64,000 nucleotides of DNA from Hyperoplus lanceolatus (lineage: Eukaryota; Chordata; Actinopteri; Uranoscopiformes; Ammodytidae), in contig CM049397.1 of NCBI GenBank assembly GCA_026929865.2, forward strand, positions 27,828,198 through 27,892,197, in the 5' to 3' direction. Shown here piece by piece: positions 27,975 through 40,433 of this stretch. Position 1 is the stretch's first letter; each line of letters begins with the position of its first letter. The notes below the pieces were generated by a model that was given only the letters and a program-made list of their open reading frames with translations, made no database searches and had not been told where the DNA came from. Position numbers and translations under genes: made by a program.

Positions 27975-27977
<3 letters not shown>
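27169..27977. other. intergenic, candidate conserved block at 27780-27960
   Basis: No repeat or convincing ORF. The stretch 27780-27960, ending at the TG array, is non-repetitive and of mixed composition. Confidence 0.4.

Positions 27978-28064
<87 letters not shown>
27978..28064. repeat. (TG)n microsatellite
   Basis: About 87 bp of pure TG ending 50 bp before a hAT element. Confidence 0.98.
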
Positions 28065-28066
<2 letters not shown>

Positions 28067-28462
28067 GCACATAATGAAATACTGTAAAGTAAGTGTGTGA
28101 GAGTTTACCCTATACCAGGGGTGGCCAACCTGCGGCTCTTTGCCTTGCTTCGTGCGGCTCTTCAGTTCATATAAAATTTTGTGATTATAATTTTTTTTTT
28201 TTTCTATACTTTTTTTGTGTGGGCCTATGTGTGTGCATGTTCGCAAACATTTCATTCGGCTCTTACGTTCGTTTTACATGTTGTTTATTATTTAATTTTG
28301 TATTTTGTTAATGTGTATGTGTATGCCTGTTCGTAAATGTTTAATTGAGGACGCAACATAACGTTCGCAAATGTTTGGTGTGGACGCAACCTAAAACTGC
28401 CCGCTCAGCTTGGAGGGAGGTTTTCCGTGAGTAAACAATTTGTGTCAAGTTCGCTCCGAAAC

Positions 28463-28591
28463 AGAGTGGGAGAGTTTATATTTTTTGTTGAACGTTATAC
28501 CAAGCCATTCTGCCTTATATGCCAGGCGTCATTAGCGCATTTCAAGGCTTCAAATCTTCAGCGCCACTTCAGCTCACTCCATGCTAAAAGT
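28463..28591 (+). pseudogene. hAT transposase N-terminal BED-type zinc finger
   Basis: The frame reads RVGEFIFFVERYTKPFCLIC, then QASLAHFKASNLQRHFSSLHAK. The aromatic run before C-x2-C and the N-x-x-RH-x4-H end are the BED-like finger of ZBED5-type hAT transposases, which binds the transposon ends. The frame stops at a perfect splice donor gtaagt (28590), so this was probably a first exon; the rest was lost or displaced. Confidence 0.75.
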
Positions 28592-28771
28592 AAGTCCCAC
28601 TAAGCAACATGCATAGTAAGAGAAAAACGCTATTGTAAATTGTTATATTTTTGTTTGTGGACTTGGTTGAACTGTTTGAGTTTGTGTGTGAGGCAGTGCA
28701 AACAATGTTCATTGTTGAAAATGACTGGCCTGTCGTCTTAGTACTGTAGGAGTCCAGTTCTGTCATTATCA

Positions 28772-29700
28772 CAGGGGCGGCCTTAACGATCTGGGGGCCC
28801 GTTTCAAGTCCTAGTGTGGGGCTCCCCGTTTTTTTTTTTTAAATAAATAATGCGAAAAATAAAAAGATTGTGGAACCCAGTTAGTTCTTCGACGGATTAT
28901 GAGATAATAGGCCCCTAGACCAAGACTCTCAAAGGGCCCCCCCACTCCTACCTATCCAGTCAGTTACACTGACTTTTCCGCACAGATACATACAATTATT
29001 GGCAAAACACATATTAAGAAAGTCAGTGTTTCCCAGATGATTTTGGGACACTGTGGGAGGGACCCTGGTCCTTGTTGGGGGATCAGGGGGCATTGCACAC
29101 TGGAAGAAAATGCGTACCGTTTTAAAGTAAAATGCATCAATCTGATGCACTTAGAGAGGAACATTTAGAGGCTAAATCAAATCTTGAGCTGCAGAAGGAA
29201 CATTATTTTTCTGATTTTTCTTAAGCAGGCAGCATCCTTTACTTTGCAACTGCAAAAACAGGAGATTGGTCTGCAGACCCATGTTATATGATGGAGAGAC
29301 CCATTTCAACAGATAAAGGGTGGATAACTACTTTTTATGAACAGTATAGAATTTACACAAAGAAAGTTTATTCCTGTATGTGTGGGGGCCTTAGAGGACC
29401 CTCATGAAGCCCCTAAGACAGAGCTAATAATGCTGTTGCTTTACAATTGCTTTTGTATTTCTCCCCTACTAGTTGAGGGGCCCATGATGATTTATTTCCT
29501 TATATTTAGGCTATTCCTTTTTGGAACCTTTTATTGACATGAGAGACTGAGCTCTTTGACTATAAGACATGTAAAGTTATCAGTACCTTAGCTTGAGCCC
29601 CTGGGCCTGGTAGCATGCACAAGCATTATTTATTTAAACAATAATAATAATAATACAAAATTCAACTGAAACGGGTGAATCATAGTTAAGGCCGTTACTG
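28772..29700. mobile_element. nested hAT-like element (929 bp)
   Basis: Ends CAGGGGCGGCCTTAAC and GTTAAGGCCGTTACTG, with a perfect 8-bp duplication CATTATCA (28764-28771, 29701-29708). It lies wholly inside the hAT at 28116-29879. Its sequence is shared with 25082-25570. No transposase seen. Confidence 0.9.
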
Positions 29701-30236
29701 CATTATCATTTTGGTTGTGACATTTACAGTAAATCTGACTGAGCAGAGGTCTGTGTGTGTGTGTGTGTGCGTGTATGAGGAAGGGATGGGGGGATGTTCA
29801 TGTGTACCCGTGTGTACGATGTGGCTCTTTACAGTAACACAGTAAAAAATGTGGCTCTCTGACTGGTTGGCCACCCCTGCCCTATACCATCTGTTTGTGT
29901 GAAGGAGCAAAGAAATGTATGTCCGTTTGAAGTTCTGTATCTATGGCTCTGCAGTTTTTTTCATGTTTTCAACAGTGATGTATAGTGTATATTTTTGAAA
30001 GAAAGAATGAGGTCAAACTGGCCAAATCAACCATCAGTGTGTCTTGGGTGCCCACCAAGGGACACAGCGAGCCAGAGGGACCGACAATGTGCAAAGAAAG
30101 TGAAAATAAAACTTAATTGGAGGAGGCCTATTTTTAACTCATCTGTGCAGTCCAGAAGCATAAAACACACCACCCTTGTGTACATATGCACTTGTATATT
30201 TATCAAAAATAGAAAAACTTACATTATTTTACTTAA

Positions 30237-30493
30237 AGCTGGGGTATGTGATTTCTGATTGGTAAAAATGTACATGAGCTGTTCACTTTAACCAATCAGA
30301 GCGAGGCTCCGATTCTCTGTTCTTATTGGCTGTTGGGACTCTCCATTCACTTTGGCACAACTTTGTTGGTGTAGAGCGTGTCAGGGAGGGACCAGAGGGG
30401 AGGGACCAAAGGGAACAAGTGGAGCGGTTTAGGTATTCGGATTCGAATCTCTATCCCAACTGCCATTTTCTCCCCAAATCCTCCACCCCAGCT
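30237..30493. mobile_element. 257-bp MITE with TTAA target site
   Basis: Ends AGCTGGGGTATG and, read inward from the right, AGCTGGGGTGGAG; TTAA at 30233-30236 and 30494-30497. Kolobok/piggyBac-type by target site; non-coding. Confidence 0.85.
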
Positions 30494-30583
30494 TTAATTG
30501 GCTTTTCAATAGGTGCTCGTCCTATTACATTATTTTTAAATCAAAGTTAGAATGTTCTCTCAGAAAGTTTGCGATATCATTTT

Positions 30584-30587
<4 letters not shown>

Positions 30588-30621
<34 letters not shown>
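30588..30621. repeat. (AT)n array
   Basis: Short AT dinucleotide array. Confidence 0.95.
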
Positions 30622-30622
<1 letters not shown>

Positions 30623-31245
30623 TATCAACTGCACCACACGTCGGGTGTTTTGTCTTCTTGTCATATTTTGATGAAATAATTTCTCAATCCATTACTGTCT
30701 TCTGTTTTCTGCAGCGACGTAAGCATCATTTAGATGAAACACAGAGTAGCCTACACCAGCTGTGGTTTTAGTGTTAGAGAAAAGTGTAGCTTAAACATTT
30801 TCCCTCATGCCCAGTTTTATTTAGGAGCCATTACTGGATCTGAAGCAACATTTCTCATTGCAAGCCGTGCTGCTCTGCAGAGATAAAAGCAACTGACTGT
30901 AAATGACAGAAGACACTGTGAGGTACTAGTGAGTGGATTAGGAAGCTGACTTATCATGGTCTGCCCATCTATCCTGTTTAAATTGATGAATGACCAGTCA
31001 GGCAGTTTAATGCAATGCAGTAGCTTTGGAAACACTGTTTCACAAACTGTTGTATTGCTACTTTACCATTAATTGTTGACCTAAATTAACAAACTACAGG
31101 CCTGCCTTTATAACCTTTTGGCTTTTTTTTGGCACTTTTCTCTTTATTTAATAGCGACAATGTATTAGTGAATGGAAATCAAGAGAGAGAGGAGAGATGA
31201 CACGAGGCAGACGTGTGTGGCTGGACCAACGAAACACACACACAC

Positions 31246-31695
31246 CAACCCGATCTCACGCCTGAGATCCACACGCATGGACCGGCGGCTCTATTACACG
31301 CCTTGCCTGACCAGGGCGTGTGAGTTACACGCGCACCTCCCGTTGTCAAGATGGCCGCCGCGGTCGCGCACCTCCCGTTGTCAAGATGGCGGCCGCGGTT
31401 TTCCGTCAATGTTTTATCTATATTCTAACCTCTCCCTGTCCCCTTGCCCTAACCCTAACCACCCAGGGGGCTGCAGCTAGATAGTATTGAAATGCTGGGA
31501 GAACATGTCGTGCTATTCCTGGGAGAACATGTCGGCCCCTGTTGTTGCTATTCCTCCGTTCATTTAGACTATTCCTCCGTTCATTTAGACGGCGGGAGGT
31601 GCGCGTGTAACTCACACGCCCTGGTCAGGCAAGGCGTGTAATAGAGCCGCCGGTCCATGCGTGTGGATCTCACGCCTCGGCGTGATACCGGGTTG
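31246..31695. mobile_element. foldback element with about 100-bp inverted repeats
   Basis: The left arm (CAACCCGATCTCACGCC onward, to about 31350) and right arm (from about 31587) are near-perfect inverses, including the shared gaccggcggctctattacac. The flanks are CA-rich on both sides, so a duplication such as CACACACAC cannot be told from a microsatellite. The middle has a 35-bp unit repeated twice (31331-31400) and other short duplications, and is GC-rich with several CpG. Confidence 0.85.
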
Positions 31696-31696
31696 C

Positions 31697-33832
31697 ACAC
31701 ACACACACACGATATGGAATAAAATATATTATATATCTAAATAATACATTGTATTCCACACTAACAACCAAAATACACACACATTCACACATGTGCCGTT
31801 TCCCTGCTATTTGGTCCAACCCTGTGGAGAGAGGACAGTGTTCGGTGAGCTGCACAACATTGATTTATGACTTTGCAGTTATGTGTGTGTGTGTGTTGAC
31901 ATAAAACTATACTAATAAGCTATGAGTAAAGTCTGTGTGCATGGGCAAATTGATATGGCTGAATGTGAGCGCGTGGGTGTGTGATGTATGACATGTTCAG
32001 GGAGACTCATCCATTCAGCTCTTCTCTATTAATGATAACTATAACAAGAGACAGAAAGACATGACATGACACAGAAAGACACAAATGGAATGAATTACAG
32101 TGAATGACGGATTGTATCAGATTTAAAGTGCCATATTATGAACATTATGTCAGGAACATACTTCAGATCGATCAGAATTAACCAGGTAATCTATTCTGTG
32201 TGCTTGTTTTTCAGGGCATCCCTCTATTGAGGTCTAAGTTGTCATCATAAGAAGTTGACGCACTGCTGGTAGTAACCAACAGAAAAATACAAACAGGAGA
32301 ATGTTATGTAACGGAGTTCATGGTTCACGAGCGTAGTTTAAATCTATTAATGTACCATCAATACCTTCAGTAAATAAAAGCTAATAAGGCCATGTGCCAG
32401 GACAAAGTTTTGCTATGCTTTCTATGCTAGCAGTTTGTTGAGAAACTAAACGTTAAGGACTCAGGCTTGGCAACGATTTGCACCAGCATGATAGCACGTG
32501 GTAACATTCAGAATGTAAAAATATATGAAATACCCATCTTCGCTTTGAGAAATTTGGAAGGATTGATGTGACTACAGGTGCCCTCCATTTATTAAAGTGT
32601 CCATTTAACATATACTGTATAAGTAGACATTTAAAGTGAAATTGTCACAAAGTGTGCATCCTGATTCATGAAATTGTTCTGTTTGCTGTAAACCCTGTAT
32701 CCGCTTAATACAAAATAATAGGAGTAAGAGAACATGTACTATAACAGGTAACTAGCTGGCTAATGATGCTATATCTACCTATTCCCTCTTTTTCTCACCG
32801 TCCGTCTCCTCTCCCCTCCTTGTCTCTTTTGACCTCCTGTCTAACCCCCTTCCTCCCCCACCTCCCTCCTAGCCTCTGTAATGTATTGCTGCTTTGGTTC
32901 ACTTTACTGTGGTCTTGTTTCTCTTCCTTGCTGAATTCACTGGGACTTGCTGTTGAGAATACGTCTCCTGCAGGTGCATTATGGCTGTGTGTGTGTGTGT
33001 GTGTGTGTGTTAACATCAGTGTGTGTGTGCATCTCACTGTGAGCCAACATTTTTCTTGCTGTGTGTATGCATGTGTGTGTACCTGTGTATATTTTTGGTG
33101 GTCCTACAAATAGCTGATACAAATTACATCCCAGCATCAGCCATCTATCTGTGTTTGTGGGGGTGTGTGCCCATCCCTACATGACCATTCTCGGTGAAAA
33201 TTACTTTTCTTCGCTACGCTTGACGTTTCTCTGCTTTTTTCCTCTCATCCTCCCTTCAGGTTTGCTCTGAGCCTAGATACTGTAAGACTTATTTACATTC
33301 ACAGCCTGACCGACTCTGGGAGTCCCACAGTTGTCCAGCGTGCTGCTTTGACAGAGACAAGCGATTATTTGTGCTGTGGGTCTATATGGGCTTTGTTCAT
33401 GTTTTGGCTCAGTTTGTCTTCTGTTTCTGGGTTGCAACTTAACAAAGAATTTCTCCTGATAAGAAGTATTTTCTGATATACAATAAAACCTCCCATTAAA
33501 AAAAATCATTAAAAATGAACAGTACTTTGCTACTAGCATATGTGGAAGCACTGTCTCCCCCACATTATGTGGAGCTAGTCTCAAGTCTCCAACATGCAGT
33601 TGCGGTTTTGCTTCAGAAAAAAAAACACATTGAGTGGGGTACTGAATGTATTCCCTTGTTAGGCTGTGGCTGTGCCTATACATGAGTTGACACCTTACCC
33701 ATTAAAAAGAAGAGAAACAAAATGTATCTTGCCCTATCTGAATTGTCTCACTGTCGCTGTGTTCCCAGATTTAAGCAATTACTTTAGTGTGCACAGTGTT
33801 TTCACAACCCATTAAAATGAATAATGGTACCA
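31697..33832. other. intergenic, short CA/TG tracts only
   Basis: AT-rich sequence with TG tracts (about 32984-33010). No gene or transposon recognised. Confidence 0.5.
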
Positions 33833-34030
33833 ATGGTAAATAGGCTGCATTAATATAGCCCTTATATTCAATGCCTCAGACTCAAGGCGCTTTATTATCA
33901 TACTTTTGCTTCTCATTCAAGCATTCACACACAAACTCATACACTGATGGCAGCAGGTTAACCATGCATGGTGCTGGCAAACTGTTGGAAGCCGTTTGGG
34001 ATCAGACAGTGTCTAGCCCTGAGACCCTTT
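33833..34030. repeat. degenerate dispersed fish repeat (TGGTAAATnGnCTGCAT type)
   Basis: The order tggtaaataggctgcattaatatagc, caaggcgcttta, cattcacacacaaactcatacactgatgg and accatgcatggtgct follows a repeat that is very common in fish. It is diverged, with no clear ends. I cannot assign its class. Confidence 0.6.
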
Positions 34031-36819
34031 GACATGTGGCAGGTGGTGGGTCGTGTATTATTCAGCATATGTTTAACATGAAGGAAAGGAAAAACACCAT
34101 ATCTAGTACAGTGAGCAAGTTGACTGTTTTGGCTACAGTGTCTGTATACCTACATGATACAGCAACTGCAACCTACAACGGTAATGTTGCAACCTATGTT
34201 AGATGTGGCAAATATATACTGTAGACTTCACTCCTTTTCAGCAGGACCGTTGCCTTTTTTTCTTCATACAAAAGCTTCTGCAATCAGAATACCCTTAATC
34301 AGTATTTTAAAAGCCCTGCAACTTGTATCCTTGTCTTTTTCTCATAAGCAGTTTTGAAGCTATTAAGATTTGTGTATCGTAGTTCCTGTGTCTGTCCATC
34401 GGCCTTTACTTTCCTCTTCCAAAGAACCAGAAACACCAATGACAGGAACATTCTGGCCCAGTAATTGCAGTGGTGCTGTGTTGGGTCCTGGGATCCCATC
34501 CGTCTCCAGGCAGCCAAACTACTTTTCAGGAAGCAACCATTGGAACTGATTTACCTCCGAATGTATTCGAGGCACCGCTCTCAGCTTCCTTCTTCTCTTC
34601 ATTTTGTGCACTTATTCTTTCACCCTTTTTATGGCTTCTCATCTCTTTCATTATGGCTAAAGTGTGACACTCTTTCTGTTTATCCTCTGTCTCTGTCTGT
34701 TTTAAAATTGTCTGACTATTTTTTTGTGAGTGGTAAAGTAGGTGAACAGCTCTAGTATAGCTGCTGAGACTGATCTGCTCTGTACTTTAATGAAGGTGTG
34801 GTTATGTCATATCAATTTCAGGTATAAAATGATTTTGACATTTCTGTAGATACAGTACAATTTGAGGAGTTAAGAAGGTTAATTTAGTCGTTTTTAAGAA
34901 TATAATTGTGACCATTTTTGTGTGCATATGTGATATTTTTACCATGGAATGGTAGATGTTTGCAGGCTGTAGTATAAAGCATTTAAAGCTGTTTGGTATT
35001 TTATGTGTTGGTGGTGAAGTTGGGGACTCTTCATTTGGAGAGGCTGATGTGATGTAAGGTTCCATTTTAGGAGGCAGTCATGCTTATAAAACGCTTGATG
35101 TTGTTTTGCTGCAGCAGAGGGGAAACATGCACAATAGATGAAATGTGTTTGAAAATGAAGAAAAATGAATGACAAAAGGTGAAAGTGGGCTGATATATAA
35201 AAAAAGGAGTGTCTCTTTTGTTGCTTTCTTCCCCCTCTCTCCATCTCTTTCTCCACCTGAGTGATTGTGGCTTGCTGGTGTTTTCCATTGTGCAGAGAAG
35301 CACATCTCTCTTTTTTTTCTTTGTGTGTTCCCTCAAAGAATGCTTTCTTAAATCGCTGGATCAAAGTGGGGACATCTAAAAGTTTCGGTGGCACAGATGA
35401 GTGAGCAAAGAAATCATTTCTGGACCAAGAATGTTCCTCCCCAAAGTGAAAAGTCGGCCTCTCTTTCAGGCTCCCTTTCAAAGGAAACTTTTTTTACACA
35501 GTCTAAGAGTACTGACACTATCAAATGGGTAAGCTCTTTTGAGGTACGCTTCGCTGTCACAGGATGGTGTTGATGTATTCAAGTACAGAAACGTGCATTT
35601 TAATAGGTCCAGAAGATTTTAGTGTGGAAAAGTTGCTTTTCTTATTGGGTTGTATTGAGACATATTCAACAACAATGGGTTGTCAGCTTTCAAAATGTGA
35701 TCTGTTACCACATATTTAGTAAAGTTAAAACATATTAAATCTTGCCAAATTGTTTACAGCTGATATTTTCATCGTTTTATGCATTCTGTGCACACTAAAG
35801 CTGAGTTTAGTTTCTGCCAATCCTGCGTCTAGTCTCTCATTTTTGTCTTTGTCAAACCAGCCACTCCTATATTTAAAGTGCACCAGTGTTTTACAGTGAG
35901 CAACTTTATAGTGTCATCTTTTCTCATTTTCAACACACAAGTGGTACTGTAAGGAAGTCTTACCTGGACGGGATATGACATATAATTGTAGCAACAACCT
36001 TCATACTGTAATAATGTCTCAAACTGCATCGCCCATCGACCCAACCCTAACAACCTGTGTTACATAAGAATAATTACAGAACCAGTGTTACACAACCAGA
36101 GCCATGGGTTCAACAAGTTTGTTCTCTAAGACTTTCCACCCACAGCAATGCCATGTCTTCATGCAGTAATGATGTTCTCATCTCAGTATTTCTGGTCGAG
36201 AGGTAATCATTTTCAATTTGCAAATACTTATTATATTTCAGGTACAGGCTTCAATTTTACATCACAAATAAATAGGCCCTGAGAGACTCAACTTGTTGTT
36301 TTGCATCAAACCTGTCTTAACAAGGGGACTGGTTTACAGTGAATGCTGTCTCATTCCTGTTTACTGTGTTTCAATGTAATTGTGTGTTCTGCACCACATC
36401 TGTTTTGGTCTATGGAATAATTGTGTGACCTCTGCTCACCTGTCTAGGTGTAGGATTGTGTCTACTGCAACACAAATACTTGTCTTGTTTGTAGATGTCG
36501 ATGTCGACGTCATGTCCATCTTTTCTGACATTTCCTTCACATGATTCCTATGTTAATATTTCAAATTCATACATCCCATTTTTTTATAATTGGGTGAAAA
36601 AAATCTCCTTAGCATTCCACGCAGGGTTTAAATGTTTGCTTTAAACCTCCATGCTCTCGGAATAAATCTAAATTAATGTTAATTGATTGGGATAAGCAAC
36701 TGTACATTAGATGTATTTGAGGAGTAAGTTATGTTAACCTACTTCTGTTATTAAGATGTTTTGAAAAAAAGGTTTTACAATTTTTGGCTGTAGGACAATG
36801 GTGTTGATGAGTGGCTACT
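34031..36819. other. intergenic, nothing recognised
   Basis: A 2.8-kb AT-rich stretch; the longest open frame (180 codons, minus strand, 34939-35481) is low-complexity and not protein-like. Confidence 0.5.
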
Positions 36820-36823
36820 TTAA

Positions 36824-36887
36824 AGGTGCAGTAGTGAAGATCCGAAAATTGACAGCGAACATTCTCCAGAATTGCTGACTCCACCTT
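36824..36887. mobile_element. very short TTAA MITE
   Basis: About 64 bp with ends AGGTGCAGTAGTG and (read inward) AGGTGGAGTCAGC, between TTAA at 36820-36823 and 36888-36891. Probably a deleted member of a common fish family. Confidence 0.55.
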
Positions 36888-37927
36888 TTAATTGCACCTG
36901 TTTCATAGCAAATCAAATCTTTTTTGACACTGAATTTCCAAAGAAAAAAATTATCTGTCAGTGATATATAAAGCCTCTTCTTTGCAGAGAGAAGCTATTT
37001 GAATTTGTCAGAATTATTTAAATTCAGATTTTGACCTCTCAGAGGAATGCAAAACAGATGTTTCATTCATAAATGTATAAAAACCATTGTGACTACAACC
37101 ACCCACGTAACAGCAACAGCAAAAGCAAAAGCATAAAAACAGGGACGTTCGTTTAGAACTGGCATTACAGGCTTAGGTAAAAGCTCAGCAGTGCAACACT
37201 GTTCTGTGTTTCAGCAATATGTTCTACAAGAAAAGTGCTGTTTTTATTGTGATATTTCACATAACACTGCATACTGTATTTATAACATTTAACAAAAAAA
37301 AAGATTTTGTGTACAGTATGTGGGCGAGCGAAAACAAAGAGAGCACTGGGTTTAGTGTTGACACAAATGCAAATAAAGTAAACCTATTCATTTTCCCAAA
37401 ATACAGTGTACTTTTTCTGACATTCAGCTGCGTGCTATACTTCACATCAGTACACATCAAAGTGGCAGTTCTGACAAGCATGATTCCCATTTTCTCTAGA
37501 CAGGTATGTATGCACAGTTAACCAGAGAATATTTCTGGAGCCAATCAGATATTTATGAAACAAAATGGCATTGCTTGTAGGAGGTAATGACGTAATGTAT
37601 CACTGACACTTATTATAGATTCATAACATGATTTTAAATTGCTGCCATTTCACTTCTGAATGTCTAACTGTAAGCCACCCATACTGCAGCTGGCTGAAGA
37701 ATTTTAGGTGACCCTGTTTTCAAAAACAAAACAAAAAAACTTTCATTAACAACTCATTTCCATTATCAAATGCATTTTGTAGGAAACATACTGTAATGCT
37801 GCCAGGAACTTGTATTTGTATCAACATATTGAGGAACCGTTGATATTGATAACGTCAACATTGTTCCTATAGCAACTAATGCCTGATTTAAATGCTTGTA
37901 CGTTTAGATTAAGATTACTCAAAGCAG

Positions 37928-38848
37928 TAGGGCTGGCCGGAATTATTCGAATATCCGAGTATTCATTTGTTAAATTAGTATTCGGAGCTCAATACAGTAT
38001 TCGAAATGTTCTTATTTATTTTATTTTTTTTTTCAATTTTTTTTTTCAATTTTCTTTTTGCAAAAGTAGCTCAAACTACAAACATATTTTGTCAGCAAAT
38101 AATATTAAGATACACAAGTTATACAACAATTGTAAAATACAAATTAGACTTTCATTTAAAATACATTATCAAATTATTTGAACTTTGACCTAGTTGGCCG
38201 CTGACCTTTCAAAGCATAACCGGTGATATCAGCTGTAGTAGGCTGTGTGATGTTACCAGAGCGAGGCAAACTAAAAGCGGAACCAAGTGCAGTAGGGAGA
38301 GAGAGATGGAGGAAGAATAGTCCTCTTAACGCTATACCACAACATTAGCGTGGTTTTGGAAGTAAAAGTAGGCTAATGCTAACATTAGCTTAGCTTAGCT
38401 GTCTGTGTAGGCTACGTTCGCAATGCAGCGCTGCTATTGCCCATCATCAACAAAGACGTGCTTGCATCATGGGAATACGCGGTCAATAATGGATATAATA
38501 CGGACACAAAAGACTATCAATATTGGATCTTTGTATGGATGTATAAATCCCCAAAAATAATCATGTTACGGGATGAATTGAAAAGCTCCTATATGGGTTA
38601 CGATGGCACAGAGGACAGCTGATTTGGAACGGAACAACAGCTGTTCGCTTCAACGGGGTAAAATAAGGAACTCCGACTTTATTACCGTTCGAAAGTTATT
38701 AAAGCATCAACAAACTACGTAGCTTGCTGTTTCGGTACTTGGGGATTATTAATGTTGGTTTTGATTTTTTAGAACGATTTTTCGAATACTCGCTCGGAAA
38801 ATCCAACAAATATTCGAAGCATGTAAAATGGTATTCGGGCCAGCCCTA
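37928..38848. mobile_element. hAT-like element (921 bp)
   Basis: Ends TAGGGCTGGCCGGAAT and (read inward) TAGGGCTGGCCCGAAT; perfect 8-bp duplication CAAAGCAG (37920-37927, 38849-38856). The subterminal regions are rich in ATTCGAATA-type motifs, which occur near both ends and could be transposase sites. No transposase frame recognised. Confidence 0.9.
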
Positions 38849-38856
38849 CAAAGCAG

Positions 38857-39901
38857 TTGGTTAAGTTTAAGGTTAAGCATGGACTGGTCTATACCTCCCA
38901 ATGTATGTCCAATGCCAATGTTTTGTACCAATGCTATAAATAGGGTGCCCTATATGTAACCAGGCAGGCTGTAATGGTGTGTGTGGAGGTCGGGTTGGTG
39001 AATGGTTGTGTCGTAAATCAGTTCTGCCACAAACATTGCCTCTTTATACACTCTAGCCTTTAGCTTTCCCTTACCTTAAGGAGGAATTCCACACTTGATT
39101 TTGGAGGGAGAAAATATAACGCTACATTGGTCCTTTTAAAGGTCGTACGTATGGCATACAGTGAGTTTCAACCTCTCTTCTGAACAACTGACATCACAGC
39201 TGGGTGTGGTTGGGCATGGTCAGTGGAACAGACTATTAAATATAGTCTCTATGAGCAAATTTTCACGAGCAGGAATTTTGAAATGAAAGCATTTTATGTC
39301 TTGTCTGGTGAGTGGCCTTGGTAAAAGATTGCAACAATAAACCAGCAAAATGAGATGTGACAAAAAGCTCAAAGTGACCTATAGGCAAGAGTTCTAGTAG
39401 CTTAACCTAACCACATAGTGTGTCCTATGCTTTTACATAGCTGAACATGATCTAAGGCTGTCCCAGTCTCGGATGTGCTTGTTAAATACAGATATTTGAC
39501 TATTGATGATACTATTTGGCAATCAGAAAGTTAGATATTCGGCATTCTGTCTTCACGAAAATGGTGGAAAACAGAGTTTTATATTTCTGAAATCAAGAGC
39601 TCATGGTAACGAAACGCTTGTGCCAGGACCTCAATTTGCATTGCTATTGTTATTTACATCTACTGAGCATGTGGCATGAACCATTATGGTGGGTTGATTG
39701 TTTGATTTTTGTCTATTAGGTACTGTTAGGCTTAATTGTTTACGAGGCAACCTAGCTTTACTACAGCATTACTCTGCATTATTGGCTCAAGAAGATGCTC
39801 AATGTGCAAGCTCACAATGTTCTTCTATGGTGTTTAACGTGAAACATTATTGCCGCCTACTGGCCTGGCATAATTACGTGAACCATGAGACTTATTCATG
39901 C
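38857..39901. other. intergenic, nothing recognised
   Basis: AT-rich single-copy-looking sequence. Confidence 0.5.
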
Positions 39902-39909
39902 CTGTAAAC

Positions 39910-40425
39910 CATAGATAGTAAATAATATGGATGTAGCATCCAGGTTCACCTCAGTTATTCACACGGCATCCAATAATCCTGGTTTGTGCGCGTCGCCATC
40001 TTGTGAGATTTTTACTCCGCCTCACTCCTCTTGCCGAAAAGGGGAATCGACGTCACGTCGGGGGGAGGGAGATAGCTGACGTATACCTCCGAGGCAAAGT
40101 GAGGGACAACGGGCGGAGAGCTGTCACTCAAGAGATCGCGCCAATACATTTTAACCTCCAAAAGAATAAAAACTAGCGTGGGCCAAAAAAATTCACCCCC
40201 CTCAGTGTTGTCATGGAGATATGACCTAAACATACAGACTAAAATGGTTTCGTGGCCCAGGCTGTAAATAGGTTTAATACGACTTTGAAAACGACCTATC
40301 TACCAAGTGAGTCAAAGAAAAACTGCTTGTCTTGGCGCCACCCCTAGTGGCACTTTCTGGTTACTACAGTTGTAGGTCACTCTTCCTTATTGGATGCCGG
40401 TAAAAATCGCTGAGGTTGGGGCTTG
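39910..40425. mobile_element. hAT-type MITE, family C copy 1 (516 bp)
   Basis: Starts CATAGATAGTAAATAATATGG and ends GAGGTTGGGGCTTG. Subterminal inverted repeats pair ACCTCAG...GGCATCCAATAA with its inverse at the right. Perfect 8-bp duplication CTGTAAAC (39902-39909, 40426-40433). A second copy lies at 44579-45039. Confidence 0.9.
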
Positions 40426-40433
40426 CTGTAAAC

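Larger units (their letters stand above)
28116..29879. mobile_element. hAT transposon with BED-finger coding remnant and a nested hAT
   Basis: Inverted ends CAGGGGTGGCCAACC and GGTTGGCCACCCCTG, with a perfect 8-bp duplication CCCTATAC (28108-28115, 29880-29887). The left third encodes a zinc-finger start of a transposase (28463-28591). The middle is another hAT (28772-29700), leaving only about 830 bp of the outer element. Confidence 0.95.

Noticed and set aside
31447-31461. Telomere-like ccctaaccctaacc
   Set aside because: Only two units inside a foldback element; no array. The similar text near 46488 is also isolated.
34939-35481. 180-codon minus-strand frame
   Set aside because: Lys/Phe/Ser-biased with no domain, overlaps other open frames, and has no codon-level support.
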